DNA from: Undaria pinnatifida
Lineage: Eukaryota; Sar; Phaeophyceae; Laminariales; Alariaceae
Reading direction: 5' to 3'
Length of the DNA: 64,000 nucleotides
NCBI GenBank assembly: GCA_012845835.1
Contig: JABAKD010000017.1
Coordinates: 2,479,001 to 2,543,000, forward strand
In this document: positions 1-11,465 of the stretch, piece after piece
Layout: each line of letters begins with the position of its first letter
Numbering within the stretch: position 1 is the first letter of the stretch
Translations under genes and position numbers: made by a program
Notes under the pieces: generated by a model
Seen by the model: the letters and a program-made list of their open reading frames with translations, nothing else
Databases searched by the model: none
What the model was told of the DNA's origin: nothing

Positions 1-40
1 ATCGCATCAGACGGTGCAAAAATTCGGTAGGCGACGAAAG

Positions 41-576
41 CTATCGTTGTAGCATCGGCGACAGTAAAGTGGATACCGGCGCCAGCGTATTCAGTACAGT
101 AGTAATCGAATCTGCTGCCTGAGTTGGAGATGGCCACCATCGGCTAGGTACGTGCCCCTTCGGGAGCAAGGCATGCGTATCAATGACGATGTTGGACAGC
201 TCACGCTCGAGGAAGGGTACAACTTCCACAGTATCGGGCGTGATTTCCACCATTTCGATGCTAACGTCATCTAGGTAGACGAATGCCTCTACACGTCTTG
301 GCTCGAAATCAGCTCGAATCTGCTTCAGCACTGCCAGGAGCGGCATGCAGAACAATGCCGGTCCTATGGCACCCTCTGATTGTACCCCACTGGAGCAGTC
401 GACCTTTCGCCTTTCTCCCGATTCCATCTGAAAAAACACGGGGGCAGATCTCTCGCCGTAACATTTTGCCACGAACGGTATAAGCGCCGGCACGCAAAAG
501 CCTGTCTCCGCAAGCACAGCTGTCCGTTTCACCGTATTAAAGGCGTTGGAGCAATCGGTGAGCATCAGCCAGTTTT
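41..576 (-). pseudogene. Reverse transcriptase palm domain, non-LTR type, broken
   Basis: The translated segment from the ATG at 565 begins with a motif A-like DCSNAFN (Asp at residue 4). A motif B region follows (GVQSEGAIGPALF) and then the catalytic YLDD box at residues 97-100, about 277-266. These place it in the reverse transcriptase superfamily. In motif B the usual Gln-Gly-Asp after GVQ reads Ser-Glu-Gly. The preceding conserved stretch ends in a different frame by one base in a run of A at about 570, so the ATG at 565 is not a true start. A further frame loss follows residue 150. It is a relic of a retrotransposon polymerase that would have copied element RNA at the target site. Confidence 0.75.
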
Positions 577-1099
577 TGCCTCGTGATGTACCCTGGCGCG
601 TAGCGCTACCTGTTCAACTCCCCCTCGTACCACAACTCCAAAATGTCTCGCTTCGCGGTTAGTCTCCTCCAGCCGTGGTCGACACTGCCGCATGGTCCCG
701 GCTGCAAGAAGGCGCCTCCACGACACCCCTACGCAGACGGAGTGACATTTTCCGCCCAAGGCAGTGAGGTTGCAAGAATAGCTGCCAGAATTCCGGCGGT
801 AAGGCGTTTGGATCGTCGGTAATTCTTCTCCAGAAGGCTTCAATGCCAGCTCTGATTTTTTCTCGCCCAAAGCCAATCCTGATTATTGAATGCAAGTGCG
901 AAAAGCGCAGGCCGTCGCTTCTCGCGCCTGACAGTGCGTTGCGACAATTGATTACCTCGAGAGCCACCTGTTGGTCGAACTCTTCCTCCGGGCGCCAGGT
1001 GGGACCGCTCCCTTCCTCAGGACCGAAGGAACCTGCCGCCGCCACCGCCGCTGCAGCTTTTGGAGAGGTATGACCCTCTTCCGGAAATTTTGCTTTCAT
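565..1099 (-). pseudogene. Retrotransposon segment immediately upstream of the RT palm, frameshifted
   Basis: Two overlapping minus-strand frames (1099-659 and 876-565) carry one conserved block. The first has the pattern ALSGARSDGLRFSHL and then FWRRITDD near 860-820. The second continues with a Cys/Gly/Arg-rich stretch and REARHFGVVVRGG at about 660-620, leading into the palm at 576. This is where the fingers subdomain of a non-LTR reverse transcriptase should lie. The jump from the first frame to the second near 760-800, and again at 565-575, shows at least two indels. Confidence 0.6.
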
Positions 1100-1874
1100 T
1101 TGCTCCTACGTTTCCTCGCTCCCCGGCGCCTGCGGTTCTGCGAGGAGGCTGCGTACTGCCACGGGCACCCCCCCTGGATGGCGGCATGCTGATGGCGCCT
1201 TTTAAAACAAGTCAGCGTGCGTCACTTTGTGGGCTTGGCCGCTCTGCCTTGTCGATGTTCGACGGGTATACTCCATTGTTTACAGGAGAAAAAGGGTGAG
1301 GTAATCGCGTTCGGCAGACGCAATCCTCTGGCGCCGCTTCACGTGGCCATCATGCGAATACAGTAGAGCCGGGAGGATATACCACACCTTGATCGACCTC
1401 AACAGTAATTCGATGTCTCCGATTGCATAGTTTGTCGATGCTCTCGCAGGGCGTGATTGAGGAGGCCAAGCACATGGGTGATAACCTTGGCATGGGCTGT
1501 AGCCAACCTCGGTTGCACTTTGACAACAGCGACGAAACGTTGTTGGGGGTCCTTAAGGAGAACATCACCGAGTGGTGCTGCAACCTCCAACGTGTTTCAG
1601 TCCCATGGATAGCAGAGATCATCGCGGCGCCCATCCTCGCCGTTTTCAGGTCTCCCTCCGAGTTCCGCTGCCGCAACGCGCGGTCCAGGGTCGGCCTGAA
1701 CTGCCGCTTTCAACGCTTCCCGTCTTCCATGGCGGACTGTGCATCCCCTTGCACCGCAGAAAAGTGACGCCTGCGCCCCGCCCCGCCTGACTGCATTCAC
1801 CACACACCGCGCGCGTTGCATGTTGACGTCTACAGGGTAACCCTACCATTCGATGTCTCCAAGCAGCCATTGCT

Positions 1875-2700
1875 CTACAACTCTCGCAGGTTGTACCGCT
1901 CTTCTCGTCTGCAATGAAAAACGCGAAGCTGCCCTACGCCTCCTGGTGCTGGACCATCTCCTTCACCGCGCTCCCCTTCCCTGCGGAGTTCATTCTCTAT
2001 ACCGCCACCCCTACCCTTGGCAGGGGCTGGGGGCGGATCGCTGCCCCCGCGTCCAGAGATTCGCCCCCGGTTCGTGGCGGCCCCTCTCCCAGTTATTGCC
2101 GCTCGTGATCCCCTTCCAGCTCCGCGAGGTCGACCTGGTATGTCTCGTATGCCCCTCCCATCCCCTGCTGCACCAATGGGCATAGACACGGTCGCTACAG
2201 ATGTTGCTGGAGTGACGCTCGGCTGTGTTAGGGAGGAGGGCGAGTGTCCCGGTGCCGTTGCCTCCTTGTTTCCGGCGGTATGGGAACTCCCCGTGCCTAC
2301 AGAATCAGCATCTCCTGGCTCCGCCTGCCCCCTTTTCCCCTGGTCGCCTTCTGACGCTGGAGCTGCAACTTCCGGGGGTGTCACTCCCGCTGCTAAAGGG
2401 TCGCTCTCCCGTGCTGGGCCCGTTCCCTCGGCCGTGACCCTCGCCGCGCTGTGGTGGCGCCGGGCTGTCTCAGGGGCGGGGGCAGGCGTCCCGGCACCGT
2501 GACATCCCTTTCTCCGGCCATGAGGAAGTTCGCCGCGGCTACACATGCAGCGTCTCCTGGCTCCGCCTGCCCCCGTACCCGCGAGTCACCTTCAGACGCC
2601 GGAGCTGCTCCTTCCGGTGGGGTTACTCCGGCTACTAACGGGTCACTATCCAGCGCCGGGTCTTTTCCTTCCGGTGTTACTGCCGCCGTCGGAGAAGGAG
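1875..2700 (-). repeat. Pro/Ala/Gly-rich linker of the retrotransposon with a tandem duplication of about 240 bp
   Basis: Read on the minus strand, two successive blocks encode nearly the same peptide pattern (LVAGVTPPEGAAPASEGD and LAAGVTPPEVAAPASEGD), each followed by RGQAEPGDA and a hydrophobic stretch. The DNA copies sit at roughly 2210-2440 and 2450-2690. The repeated coding pattern suggests a duplication within the low-complexity linker between the N-terminal zinc-binding part and the RT. Confidence 0.6.
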
Positions 2701-4315
2701 GCAGCGCGTTCCCTGCCTCAAACACGTTTTGGAACCCGAGGGTCCACGCCGCCGTCGGTAAAAGAGGCAACACTTCACCTTGTTCCAGCGCACTTCGGAC
2801 CACGAGGGCCCACATCATCAGGCGGTCCTCCCACGTGGAGTCGAGGCCCGCCAAAAACTCTTGGGCATGAGATAGGACGTAGATCCTTCGATTCGGGAGT
2901 CGGCGAACAATGTCCTGCGGGCGGGATGGCGTACGCGGTGCAAATATCACAGTAGTGGCAGGCTGCCGCTCGCCATTCCCTCGGTCGGGGGAGGTGATAG
3001 GCTTCTTGGGGCAGGCCAAGAGTATCGCCGAATAGAGAGCACAACAGGAACGAAGATATTGTGGTTCCACACCATCTCCTCAAAGGTGTCGTGGGAGCCA
3101 GTCGTGACGAAAATGGCTGACTTCAGCCGGGGGCCATCCTCCTCCAAGAGTTTGGCGAACTGCTGGGGGCCCGCTAGTGCCGACCACCTCCGCTGCGGGT
3201 GTGGCCTTGGAAGGTCCTCGGCCAGCTCCGCCGGATGGAGAGATTGGTTTCTCGCCGACCATTCAGAACGATACGCGACGCATGGCTGTGGGTCTGCATG
3301 CCCACTCGCGAGGCGCTCCGCACGGTCCAGCATGCAGCGGGCACGCACTTGCTCTCCGTGGGGACATGGAGTAAGTGCCCATAAAAGAGACTACCACCGA
3401 ATCCCCAGTGGATTCCTCTAGGGCCCGCCGGCAGTAGGTGCAGGGAGATGCACCCCTGTTCCCCCCGATCTAACGCCTCTTTGCTGCACTCCTAGCGGCG
3501 CCTCCCCGTTCAGTCGGTCCCGTATGTAGTTGGTCGCTCTCCAGAGTCCGATCCATTTTCTCCGGCGTAGCTGTCACCGCTGTTGAAAAGGGAGGAAGAG
3601 CGTCACCCGCCTCCAACGCGCTTCGGACCCCGAGGGTCCACCTCGTTAGTCGTTCTTCGCTTTCGGCGCGGAGTTCTACCAGATAATCTTGGACGTGAAG
3701 TCCGAATTAGAGCCTTTGGTTCGGAAGTCGGAGCAGAATATCCTGCGGTCGGACGGCGTATGCAGCGAACAGCGTTCGGTAGCGGTCGGCCGCCGCTTCC
3801 CATCCCCTCGGTCGGGGAACTTCGAGGCACGCCCCTTGAGGCAGGTCCAGCGCATCGTGTACAGGGAGCACAGCAAGAACGACGAGATTGGGCTCCTCCC
3901 ATGGCACGTAACATGAGCTCAAACGTACTGTAAATGCCAGTCGTCACGTAGCTGGCTGGCTCCGGTCCGGGGATGCTTCGCTGAACACGGGCGGCGAACT
4001 GCAGGCCGCCCCTCACTGCCACCCACCTTCCCTCATGCCCGTTCATGGATAACCCTCTAGCCAGCTCCGCCGGGCGGGGAGGTCGGCGTCCTCCCGACCA
4101 TCCGAGCGACACGTAATGCAGGGGCTAGGATGTGCATGCCCTCTCGCGAGGTGTTTCTCACGGTCCACCATGTAGCGGGCGTGCACAAAGCCTCCATGGG
4201 CGCACGGAATGGGTGCTCGAGCATCGTTTTCCTCCGACTCCCCAACGTAATCATCAAGAGGCCAACCGCAATACGCGCACCAAAAATCGTCGGACTCTTC
4301 TAGTCCCCCTTCCAC
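2700..4315 (-). pseudogene. Duplicated N-terminal Cys/His segment of the retrotransposon
   Basis: Two minus-strand segments of about 700 bp are homologous: copy 1 at 4315-3560 and copy 2 at 3420-2700. Copy 1 begins with CAYCGWPL, then IPCAHGGFVHARYMVDR and HPSPCITCRSD, a Cys/His spacing typical of a small zinc-binding module. Copy 2 retains RARCMLDRAERLASGHAD but has replaced some Cys (CVAYRS in place of CITCRS). Both continue into the blocks FVTTGSHDTFE or YVTTGIYSTFE and RPQDIVRRLPN or RPQDILLRLPN. Frames shift between the blocks in both copies. Confidence 0.6.
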
Positions 4316-4657
4316 GTCTTAATCAGCTTCACGTTGGCTTGCGGCCTCCTCGACGCCCGAAGTCTGTGATGTCCGAAGTGTTTCTAACTGTCGCTGTTGG
4401 TGAACCCCCTCCGGGGTAGTGCGGTCGTACCTGGTGGATACCGGGCACTATTGTCCTGAGTCGGAACTTTCTCTGGCGTGATACTCCTGTCCCGCCTCGG
4501 ATAGCTGCCACAAACCGATAGTCTCCCCTGTTGTCTGATCCCGCTGCGCTTTCTGTGGCACATCTCCTGTGGACGAGCCAGCCGCCAAAAGCGCGCCGGG
4601 ACGGGCGTCTGCCGCTCGCACCCTACCGGCAGCGGCACTATCGCAGGTACTGCACTT

Positions 4658-4922
4658 GAGCCATCCCATGTTATGGGTTGCAAGTTTTGAGCCAAAAAAA
4701 GGTATACCCTGGCCGGTTGAGCTCCTTAAGCGAGGAACTACCGGGTAGTCAAATAATATTACGAGTATAATTTGTTTAAAGGACTGGGGCATAGAAGCTT
4801 GGTCGGGTTGCGCGATCGAAGGCCCTCGAAGGCATGTTTCGGGTGATGATGATATTGAGCTCCTCATGTTAGGAGCTCAGAAAATCCTTAGAATCTGATG
4901 CACCCCCGCCGTGGGATGGCTC
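4658..4922. mobile_element. MITE family M1, copy a (inserted in the retrotransposon)
   Basis: The terminal inverted repeats are about 25 bp: the left end starts GAGCCATCCCATGTTATGGG, and the right end is the reverse complement of GAGCCATCCCACGGCGGGGG. The flanks share CTT (4655-4657 and 4923-4925), a likely 3-bp target duplication. Inside, near each end, are perfect short palindromes of the GAGCTCCTnnnnAGGAGCTC kind. No coding capacity. The minus-strand coding remnant of the LINE-like element resumes on the far side, so M1a inserted later. Confidence 0.8.
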
Positions 4923-5099
4923 CTTTGTCGATACACCCGCCGCAGAATCTGCTGGCCCTGCTATGGTTCTTCTTGCTCGCTGCCCGAAACAACCGGTTTC
5001 CGGCTCCGCCCCAGTTGCTGTCTGTTGCTGTAGCCCTCCCGGTTCGGGGGTGGTGTCAAGGACCCTCTTGACTGCATCCATGCCGGGAGAGCCCTCCCC

Positions 5100-5530
5100 G
5101 ACCCTCGCCCAGCTGGCAGTGGACATAATGATTGGGCTGTTGCCGTAACCTAGGGTTGTGCTGGGGTTTCTATATTGCGATCGAACGGTCTCTGTTGAGT
5201 CCGGATACCCGCCGGGGTCACCACAGGGGGGGGATAGTCCTGCACTCCGGCTAGCCTGTGTGAGCGTCCTGCTAGCCACGATGGTAAGGTTCTCCATCGT
5301 GCTCGCCCTGCTGACAGTAGTCCCCCCAACGGTCCCCGTACGTTGGGCGGCAACGCATCGTTCTCCGCCCCCTCTTGAAGGCCTGTTCCCCCTTGAGCTC
5401 CCGTAGCCGTACGTGCAGGCAGTCTAACATTCCCTGACCACGTAGGTACTGGTGTGCCTTCCACCCCCCCTCTACTAGTTCGTCCTTGACGGTTTCTCCC
5501 TCCTGACAAGATGGGCACCCTAACATCTGC
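5100..5530 (-). pseudogene. Retrotransposon 5' coding remnant with CPSC motif
   Basis: A minus-strand frame from 5526 reads CPSCQEGETVKDEL soon after its start, then LRGQGMLDCLHVRLREL. It resembles a short zinc-binding N-terminus followed by a helical segment. It lies just upstream of the other fragments in the same orientation, so I assign it to the same dead element. A second frame (5542-5150) overlaps it and carries only Pro/Gly/Arg-rich sequence. Confidence 0.35.
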
Positions 5531-5644
5531 TACGGTATCCACACTTTAACAACCCTACACCGCCTCCCCACGGTAAGCGCGAGGCCCACTTATGCTTGTC
5601 CATGACGGTGGCGAGCGTAGCTTCGACCGCCTCTCTGAGGTACA

Positions 5645-5878
5645 GAGTCATCCCACGCTAGGAGTGCAGCAGAATTTTACGAGCTCCTAACATGATGCGC
5701 TCGACGCATCACCCGAAGCATGACTCCGAAGACCCGGTCAACATTTTGTATGCGCCAGTCCTAACACGAATATACTCGTAACGTCATCGTAATTTCCGAT
5801 AGTTGCACACTTGAATAGAGCTTAACCGGCCACTAACGTTTGGGCCAAAAAAGTGGACACCCCACCGTAGAATGACTT
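5645..5878. mobile_element. MITE family M1, copy e (degraded right end)
   Basis: The left end reads GAGTCATCCCACGCTAGGAG and the body matches M1 (GAGCTCCTAACATGA, ATCACCCGAAGCATG, GCGCCAGTCCTAACACG). The right end, CCCACCGTAGAATGAC, is a worn copy of the inverted repeat. A second worn hairpin arm, GAGCTCCTCAAGCGAGGA, lies just outside at 5900. Confidence 0.6.
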
Positions 5879-6240
5879 TTTCTCGGACAGAGCTCCTCAA
5901 GCGAGGATATTTAGGAAAAAACGAGCACGGCCCTCTACGCGAAGCATGTGTCTAATGACCCGTGAAAACCCCTCGTTAATAACGCCGTTTCTTAGACCCT
6001 TTGGCATAAGTATATACCAGGCATGACCATTATTTGTTTTTTTGTCAAGTGTTTCAAATACGTCAGAGCCATGAGTTCGATCGATTTAAGGGTCTCGCTC
6101 ACTCATCTTTGCAAGCTGCGTGATACTCCGGTCGGGCGTTTGTACCTTTTCGAAGAATAAATAATTATCCCTTGCATTTCGTCAAGGGCGATTGCGGTCC
6201 ATAATCATTTCTGCGCACTGATACTACCATATATAACTCG
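5879..6240. other. Unassigned sequence with one R-D repeat
   Basis: No gene is visible. Positions 6070-6145 hold a copy of dispersed repeat R-D (CTCATCTTTGCAAGCTGCGT). The rest matches nothing else that I can see in the window. Confidence 0.5.
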
Positions 6241-6294
6241 TATGGAGAGGTGCAACTCGTGTGGAGAGGTGCAACATGTTTGTCATCCGATATT

Positions 6295-6655
6295 GTGCAG
6301 CATGTGAGCTCCAACGCCAAGATGTCGGTTGACGGTCTAGTTATGACGCGTCAAGGCGTCTTGGGACTTATCATAGTATGGAGTTCCTTGACGTCCATCC
6401 GGCAATGTGCAGCATGTGCGCTTCAACGCGAAGACGTCGGTTGACGGTCAAGTTTATGACCCGTCAAGGCGTCTTTGGACTTATCATACTATTTTTAGTG
6501 TATGGAGTTCCTTGGCGGCCATCCGGCAATGTGCAGCATGCGAGCTTCAACGCCAAGATGTCGGTTGACGGTCTAGTTATGACCCGTCAAGGCGTCTTTG
6601 GACTTATCATACTAGTTTTAGTGTGTGGAGCTAGTTCCTTGACGGCTATCCGTCT
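6295..6655. repeat. Tandem repeat, three units of 112-124 bp
   Basis: Units begin with GTGCAGCATG at 6295, 6407 and 6531. Each contains the block GATGTCGGTTGACGGTC and ends in a GACTTATCATA...GTTCCTTG...ATCCG block. The first unit lacks about 12 bp present in the other two. Short open frames across the array are by-products. Confidence 0.85.
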
Positions 6656-6932
6656 AGGGGCAAGAGAGCCGTCAGACGACATAGTTTCTTCAACGTCGAC
6701 CACTCTTAAAATATTCTGAGAAGAATTTCGAAAAGCCAAGGAAAACCGAGGGAAACCCACCAAAAAGAAACCTTGGTACCTGGTATGATCGATCTCGTCG
6801 TGTTTTTGGTCGTTGTACGATACTATAACCAAGCAAAAAAAGAGGGCAAAATAGCACTTTCCTCGGACTGATGGATAGCGTTTTCTTCTAAGCAGAAGAA
6901 GCGATGACAAAAAAACGGATATATTTTTCCGG

Positions 6933-7432
6933 AGGATGAATATACCTGGAACGGGGGACGCCAACCGTGTAGTATACCTGGTATTAATAGTGAACGTTTT
7001 TGGGACCCGTGTATACCGACCCAATCAGCGACGAGCACGATTTAATCAAGAGTCTAGGAAAGGTCTTGTTGTAGAGTAGATCCGAGGTCCTGGTTTAAGA
7101 GGATGAATATACCTGGAACGGGGGACGCCAACCGTGTAGTATACCTGGTATTAATAGTGAACGTTTTTGGGACCCGTGTATACCGACCCAATCAGCGACG
7201 AGCACGATTTAATCAAGAGTCTAGGAAAGGTCTTGTTGTAGAGTAGATCCGAGGTCCTGATTTAAGAGGATGAATATACCTGGAACGGGGGACGCCAACC
7301 GTGTAGTATACCTGGTATTAATAGTGAACGTTTTTGGGACCCGTGTATACCGACCCAATCAGCGACGAGCACGATTTAATCAAGAGTCTAGGAAAGGTCT
7401 TGTTGTAGAGTAGATCCGAGGTCCTGGTTTAA
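6933..7432. repeat. Satellite array, three near-identical 167-bp units
   Basis: Units start with AGGATGAATATACCTGGAAC at 6933, 7100 and 7267, a constant 167-bp period. I see only one or two base differences (GTCCTGGTTT against GTCCTGATTT). Such identity implies recent amplification or assembly duplication. The unit carries the TACCTGGTAT motif found throughout the window. Confidence 0.95.
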
Positions 7433-9640
7433 CCGCCAGACGGACCCGAGATTGTGCTGTTTTCTATTAGAGACACACCATAAGCACGGAGCCATGCAAT
7501 GTTTCTCCATCAATAATAGCACCAGCATCGTAGTGCTGTACGCGTGTTGTACGCGTATATAGCTCCCTGCACTACAGTTTGGACACACGCTCGAGCTCAG
7601 CAGCGCGGATTGCTTTTTATGGCCTATGGTGCAGCCGAAAATCGTGCTAAACATGGGAGGTGAACAGAAACAACTAACGTTACTGAGTCAATATAGCGCC
7701 GAAATGCAATACTTACACAGCACTACTAGGGTACCATGTGATGTATCCTCTGCTCGACGGAAGTCGATCGAGACAGGAAAGTCCACCTCGTATCCCTACT
7801 GTTTGGGTAGAAAGAGCTGGTCGTCGGCTTTATCCCCAATCATTTAATACATATCTGTCGCGTTAAACCTCCCACAGCTCATCACATGTCACCCGCCAAT
7901 ATGTCGGGATCCAACGATCGCACTGATGAACCGGTATCCACGGTTGAGTGGGTTTCCCAACCCTTAGCCCAGATCCGAAGCAACACCTACTACCTCCTTC
8001 ACATCCATGTACCCCATAAGCAGATTAATTATACATGTACAATACCTACTCGTAAACTTCCAATTTAAGGCTTCAACCCTAGCCTCGCTCAGTATTTGTA
8101 TTCAACCCACACCGTTCTAGCAAAATAATGTATACACACATAGTCAAACTATGAACAGTAACGGTATTATAAGTGCATTATAATACCGCTATAACCCATA
8201 GTTGTCAAGGATGGTTATTGCATACTTGTCCTCAGGGATAAAGAGGACAAATATGCATTCAACCATACTTGAAAAAAAGTCGCGAGGGGGAACGTTAAAA
8301 TTCCTAAACGTCCCTCGCACCTTCGTTCTTAGCCCCCCGAAACAGTTTTCTCGGCGTACACAAGTACGTTTTGCAGATATGCGCTTCAAGCCCCCCAACC
8401 CCCCCCCCCACATAAAATGGTGACAGACGACCGCAAAATAATACGCATTTGAAAACACCACTCTGAAACAACACGTCAACGAAGCCTAGAAAATCAACCA
8501 AAACATACACATGTAACAACAACCACCCGGACACATAGTTATCAAATCTTAAGGATGCTCGCACACCAAAACCACATATACGAAATGCAGTCGAAAGATG
8601 GAACCCATATACCCTGGGTTTCCAAACTGAGGTCCCTCTGCGTCAGAAACATCACATAGTCTGCATAGAGCTTTTGGCACGAACCTAAAATGCGTTAAAA
8701 CTGCTCGTTGCTAAATAACAGGTTAGTCGACAACGCAAGAACAAACAGACCGAGGGACGAGGTAATCACAGCAGCGCAATTCATGCATTCGCCCATCACA
8801 CCACCTCCTTGCAATTGGTTTTGGGCATCAGCGAGCTGGGTCCAACGCATGCCCGTCGTGTCTTAGGTGGAGTGAGGATCGGTAGTAAAAAACAAGGGCA
8901 GAGTGCGTTGCTCGATAACCTGATCCTGACCGTCGGTATACTGAGCAATCTCCGGGCCGCGTCTCCTCTGTATCAGGCGTTTGAAGAATTTTCATTTGTC
9001 ATTTTCAAGAAAGCGGTTGCGTTGACATATGCTACCTGGTGTGATGTAGAGAAAAAGACCACCACTCAGCGATCATCCACTACACGCTAGAGCATCTTTT
9101 CGTCAGCACCACTAACACGAGCATCAGACGTGGACGCGACATCTACAGGACCACAACATCTTCGACGACATGGAAAATCAGGGCGTATAATCGTACATTA
9201 GCTGAAAAAAATGTGAAAATGAAGTACAGGCAGACATGTTAAAACTGCGGTAGACCACACTACCAACCCAATACGGAAGTTTTTTTTTTTTTTTTTCCTA
9301 CCTGCCGTCTGCATGATCGCCTGACAACCTCTGCCAAACGAAGGAGCATATGCCTAACGAAGTAACGTAATTGAGCGCGGGCACATCAAGCGTTCCTTTC
9401 AAAACACTGACGATCTGCGCTTCTTCCCCTCGTGTTCAATGGTGGTGACATTTGCATTACCGCATCACCTCGCTTGTTGTATTTTGCAATATTCATCTCT
9501 GTCCTATAATTAGCGACCTCAGAGCCCCACATCGGCACGGTAAAAAATCACGGTAGCTACATGGTTGCACCTGTAGATTGAAATGTTCTATCTTGCGATC
9601 CATGTAAAATAACAAACTACGAAGCTATAACACATTGTAT
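7433..9640. other. No recognisable gene
   Basis: Unique-looking, moderately AT-rich sequence. The longest plus-strand open frame (8809-9090, 93 aa) has no motif I recognise, no clear splice context and no neighbour of like kind. A run of T lies at 9280-9296 and a run of C at 8399-8410. Confidence 0.4.
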
Positions 9641-9654
9641 ACCACACCCAAAAA

Positions 9655-11150
9655 AAAAAATGTTTTGTATACCACACCTAAAATCAAATCTGATAGAAAA
9701 ATAAACAATACCAGGCAGGTAATATCATCTCATTACCTATCCTACCAGCCATGCCGTAGCTCCAATTCATTTAACTTCCCGCCCCCTCGTTCCCCCCCTC
9801 CCGCACCATCGCCTAGACAAAAGCTTGTTTAGTAAAATTCCTCCCAGGATACATTCATCCGACCTGAAGGGGTTTGATTCCCCCCCCCCCCCATCGCCCC
9901 CCCCCCCCCCCCTCGTTTTTTTCTCTCCCGCCGCCACACCTAAAATCAAAATCTGCCAGAGTAATAAACACCACCAGGCAGTTGATATCACCTCATTTCA
10001 TGCCGTAGCTACAATTTATATCCCCCCCTCCCCCCCTTCCTCCCCCCCCCCCCTCCCCCCCCCCTCCCCCCCCCCCCGCTCCAACGCCCCCTCCTTTCCC
10101 ACCACCCGCACCATCGCCTAGACTTAGCACCACGCGTGTAGCAAGCTCCTCACTGATATGCATCTATGCGACCTAAAGCTGTCGGAAATCCCCCTTTCGA
10201 ACACTCCGCCTTCTCACTGGTTGTACGACTACAGGATATACATGATAAACTGATGCATTCCTTCCACAACCGTCAGATTTGTCCCCTTAAAAGATTTATA
10301 GTGTTCGTGCACAGATTGAGTTGTCCCACCCCCGCCCCCCGCCCTCTCCCCCCCGCTCCCTCTTGTTCAAACGCCCCACCTAAAATCAAAATCTGCCAGA
10401 GTAATAAAAAATACCAGGCTGTTGATATCACCTCATTACCTTTCTAGCCATCCATACCATAGCTCCAATTCATACCCCCCCTCCCCGTCCCCCTCCCCCT
10501 CCCCCCCCAAACGCCCCCCCCAAACGCCCCCTCCTTACCCACCACCCGCACTATCGCCTAGACCTAGCACCACGCGTATAGCAAGTTCCTCACTGATATA
10601 CATCTATGCGACCTAAAGCCGTTGGAAATCCCCCCCCCCCTTCGAACACTCCGCCCTCCCCTCACTGGTTGTACGATTTACAGGATATACATGATAAACT
10701 GATGCCTTTCTTCCACAACCGTCTGATTCGTCCCCTTGAAGGATTTATAGTTTCCGCGCACAGATTGAGTTGCCCTCCCCCCCCCCCCCCCCGTACCCTC
10801 TTGTTCAAACCCAGGCCCCCACGCCCTTAAAAACTCCGCCCTCCCCTCACCGGTTATACGACTTACAGGATACACTTGATAAACTGATGCATTTCCTTCC
10901 ACAGCTGTCAGATTTTGTCCGCCTCATAAATGGGTTTTATAGTTTCCGCGCACAGACTGATAAACATCACCCTGTTGACCCTGGTAAAGCTACGCTGTAG
11001 TTCCAAGGGGAGTTGCCGACCTATATTCTTAATGAGGACACACACCCCGTAATACGTGCGATCGGAGTATCATACACAGCTTGCAAATACGAGTTTCGAC
11101 GAAATCTTCGATCTCACAGCTGGAGTGTATTTCTATTTTTATAATATCTC
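9655..11150. repeat. Higher-order tandem repeat, about 440-bp period, with poly-C tracts
   Basis: Three sub-blocks recur in order. Alpha (ACACCTAAAATCAAA..TCTG) is at 9672, 9937 and 10378. Beta (CACCATCGCCTAGAC or CACTATCGCCTAGAC) is near 10108 and 10548. Gamma (CGAACACTCCGCC...GATAAACTGATGC) is near 10196, 10640 and 10835. The alpha-to-alpha and beta-to-beta distance is about 440 bp. Long C tracts (9883-9913, 10021-10078, 10475-10520, 10777-10792) separate blocks. The last gamma is followed by block delta (GACCCTGG...CACAGCTGGAGTGTATTT), ending in TATAATAT near 11150. Confidence 0.75.
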
Positions 11151-11259
11151 AAAAAATATGTTTCGATCATTTCCCCCTCTGAAGTCCCAAGGCACTCTAC
11201 TGCTCACGGGGGAACGTAGTAATCAGGACCAACTACGGTAAACAAAAAAAGCGCATTAC

Positions 11260-11465
11260 CTGGCATATAGGTTGATTGATTAACATCCCCTTGTTGACCC
11301 TAGTACAAGCTAGTTCTAAAGGAAGTCGCCGATCTATATCCTTAATGAGGACACACACAGCAACACGCGCGATCGAATTATCACACACAGGTTGCATAGA
11401 TGAGTTTCGACGAAATCGTCAATCTCACAGCTGGAGTGTATTTTGATTTTTTATAATATAGGTTT
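11260..11465 (+). repeat. Repeat delta / R-D copy
   Basis: A second delta block (TTGTTGACCCTAGTACAAGC, then ACACGCGCGATCG, GTTTCGACGAAATCGTCAATC, CACAGCTGGAGTGTATTTT) follows the first by about 300 bp and ends in the same ATAATATA. Confidence 0.7.

Larger units (their letters stand above)
1..5540 (-). mobile_element. Degenerate non-LTR (LINE-like) retrotransposon, 3' part cut by window start
   Basis: Minus-strand coding remnants run from about 5540 down to position 1. In order they are a Cys-containing segment (5526-5272), a low-complexity linker, a Cys/His segment present twice (4315-3603 and 3420-2700), a Pro/Ala/Gly-rich linker with its own duplication, then reverse-transcriptase upstream and palm segments (1099-41). 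No single frame stays open: conserved segments jump frame near 565-575 and again near 760-800. An intact MITE at 4658-4922 splits the coding remnant. The order of an N-terminal zinc-binding part followed by RT is known for non-LTR elements; I see no LTRs, integrase or RNase H. The copy is inactive. Assignment to a clade is not possible from this alone. Confidence 0.7.

Noticed and set aside
1875-2546. A 223-codon plus/minus overlapping gene pair
   Set aside because: Both strands are open because of GC-rich low-complexity sequence; only the minus strand continues the retrotransposon pattern, and it shifts frame.
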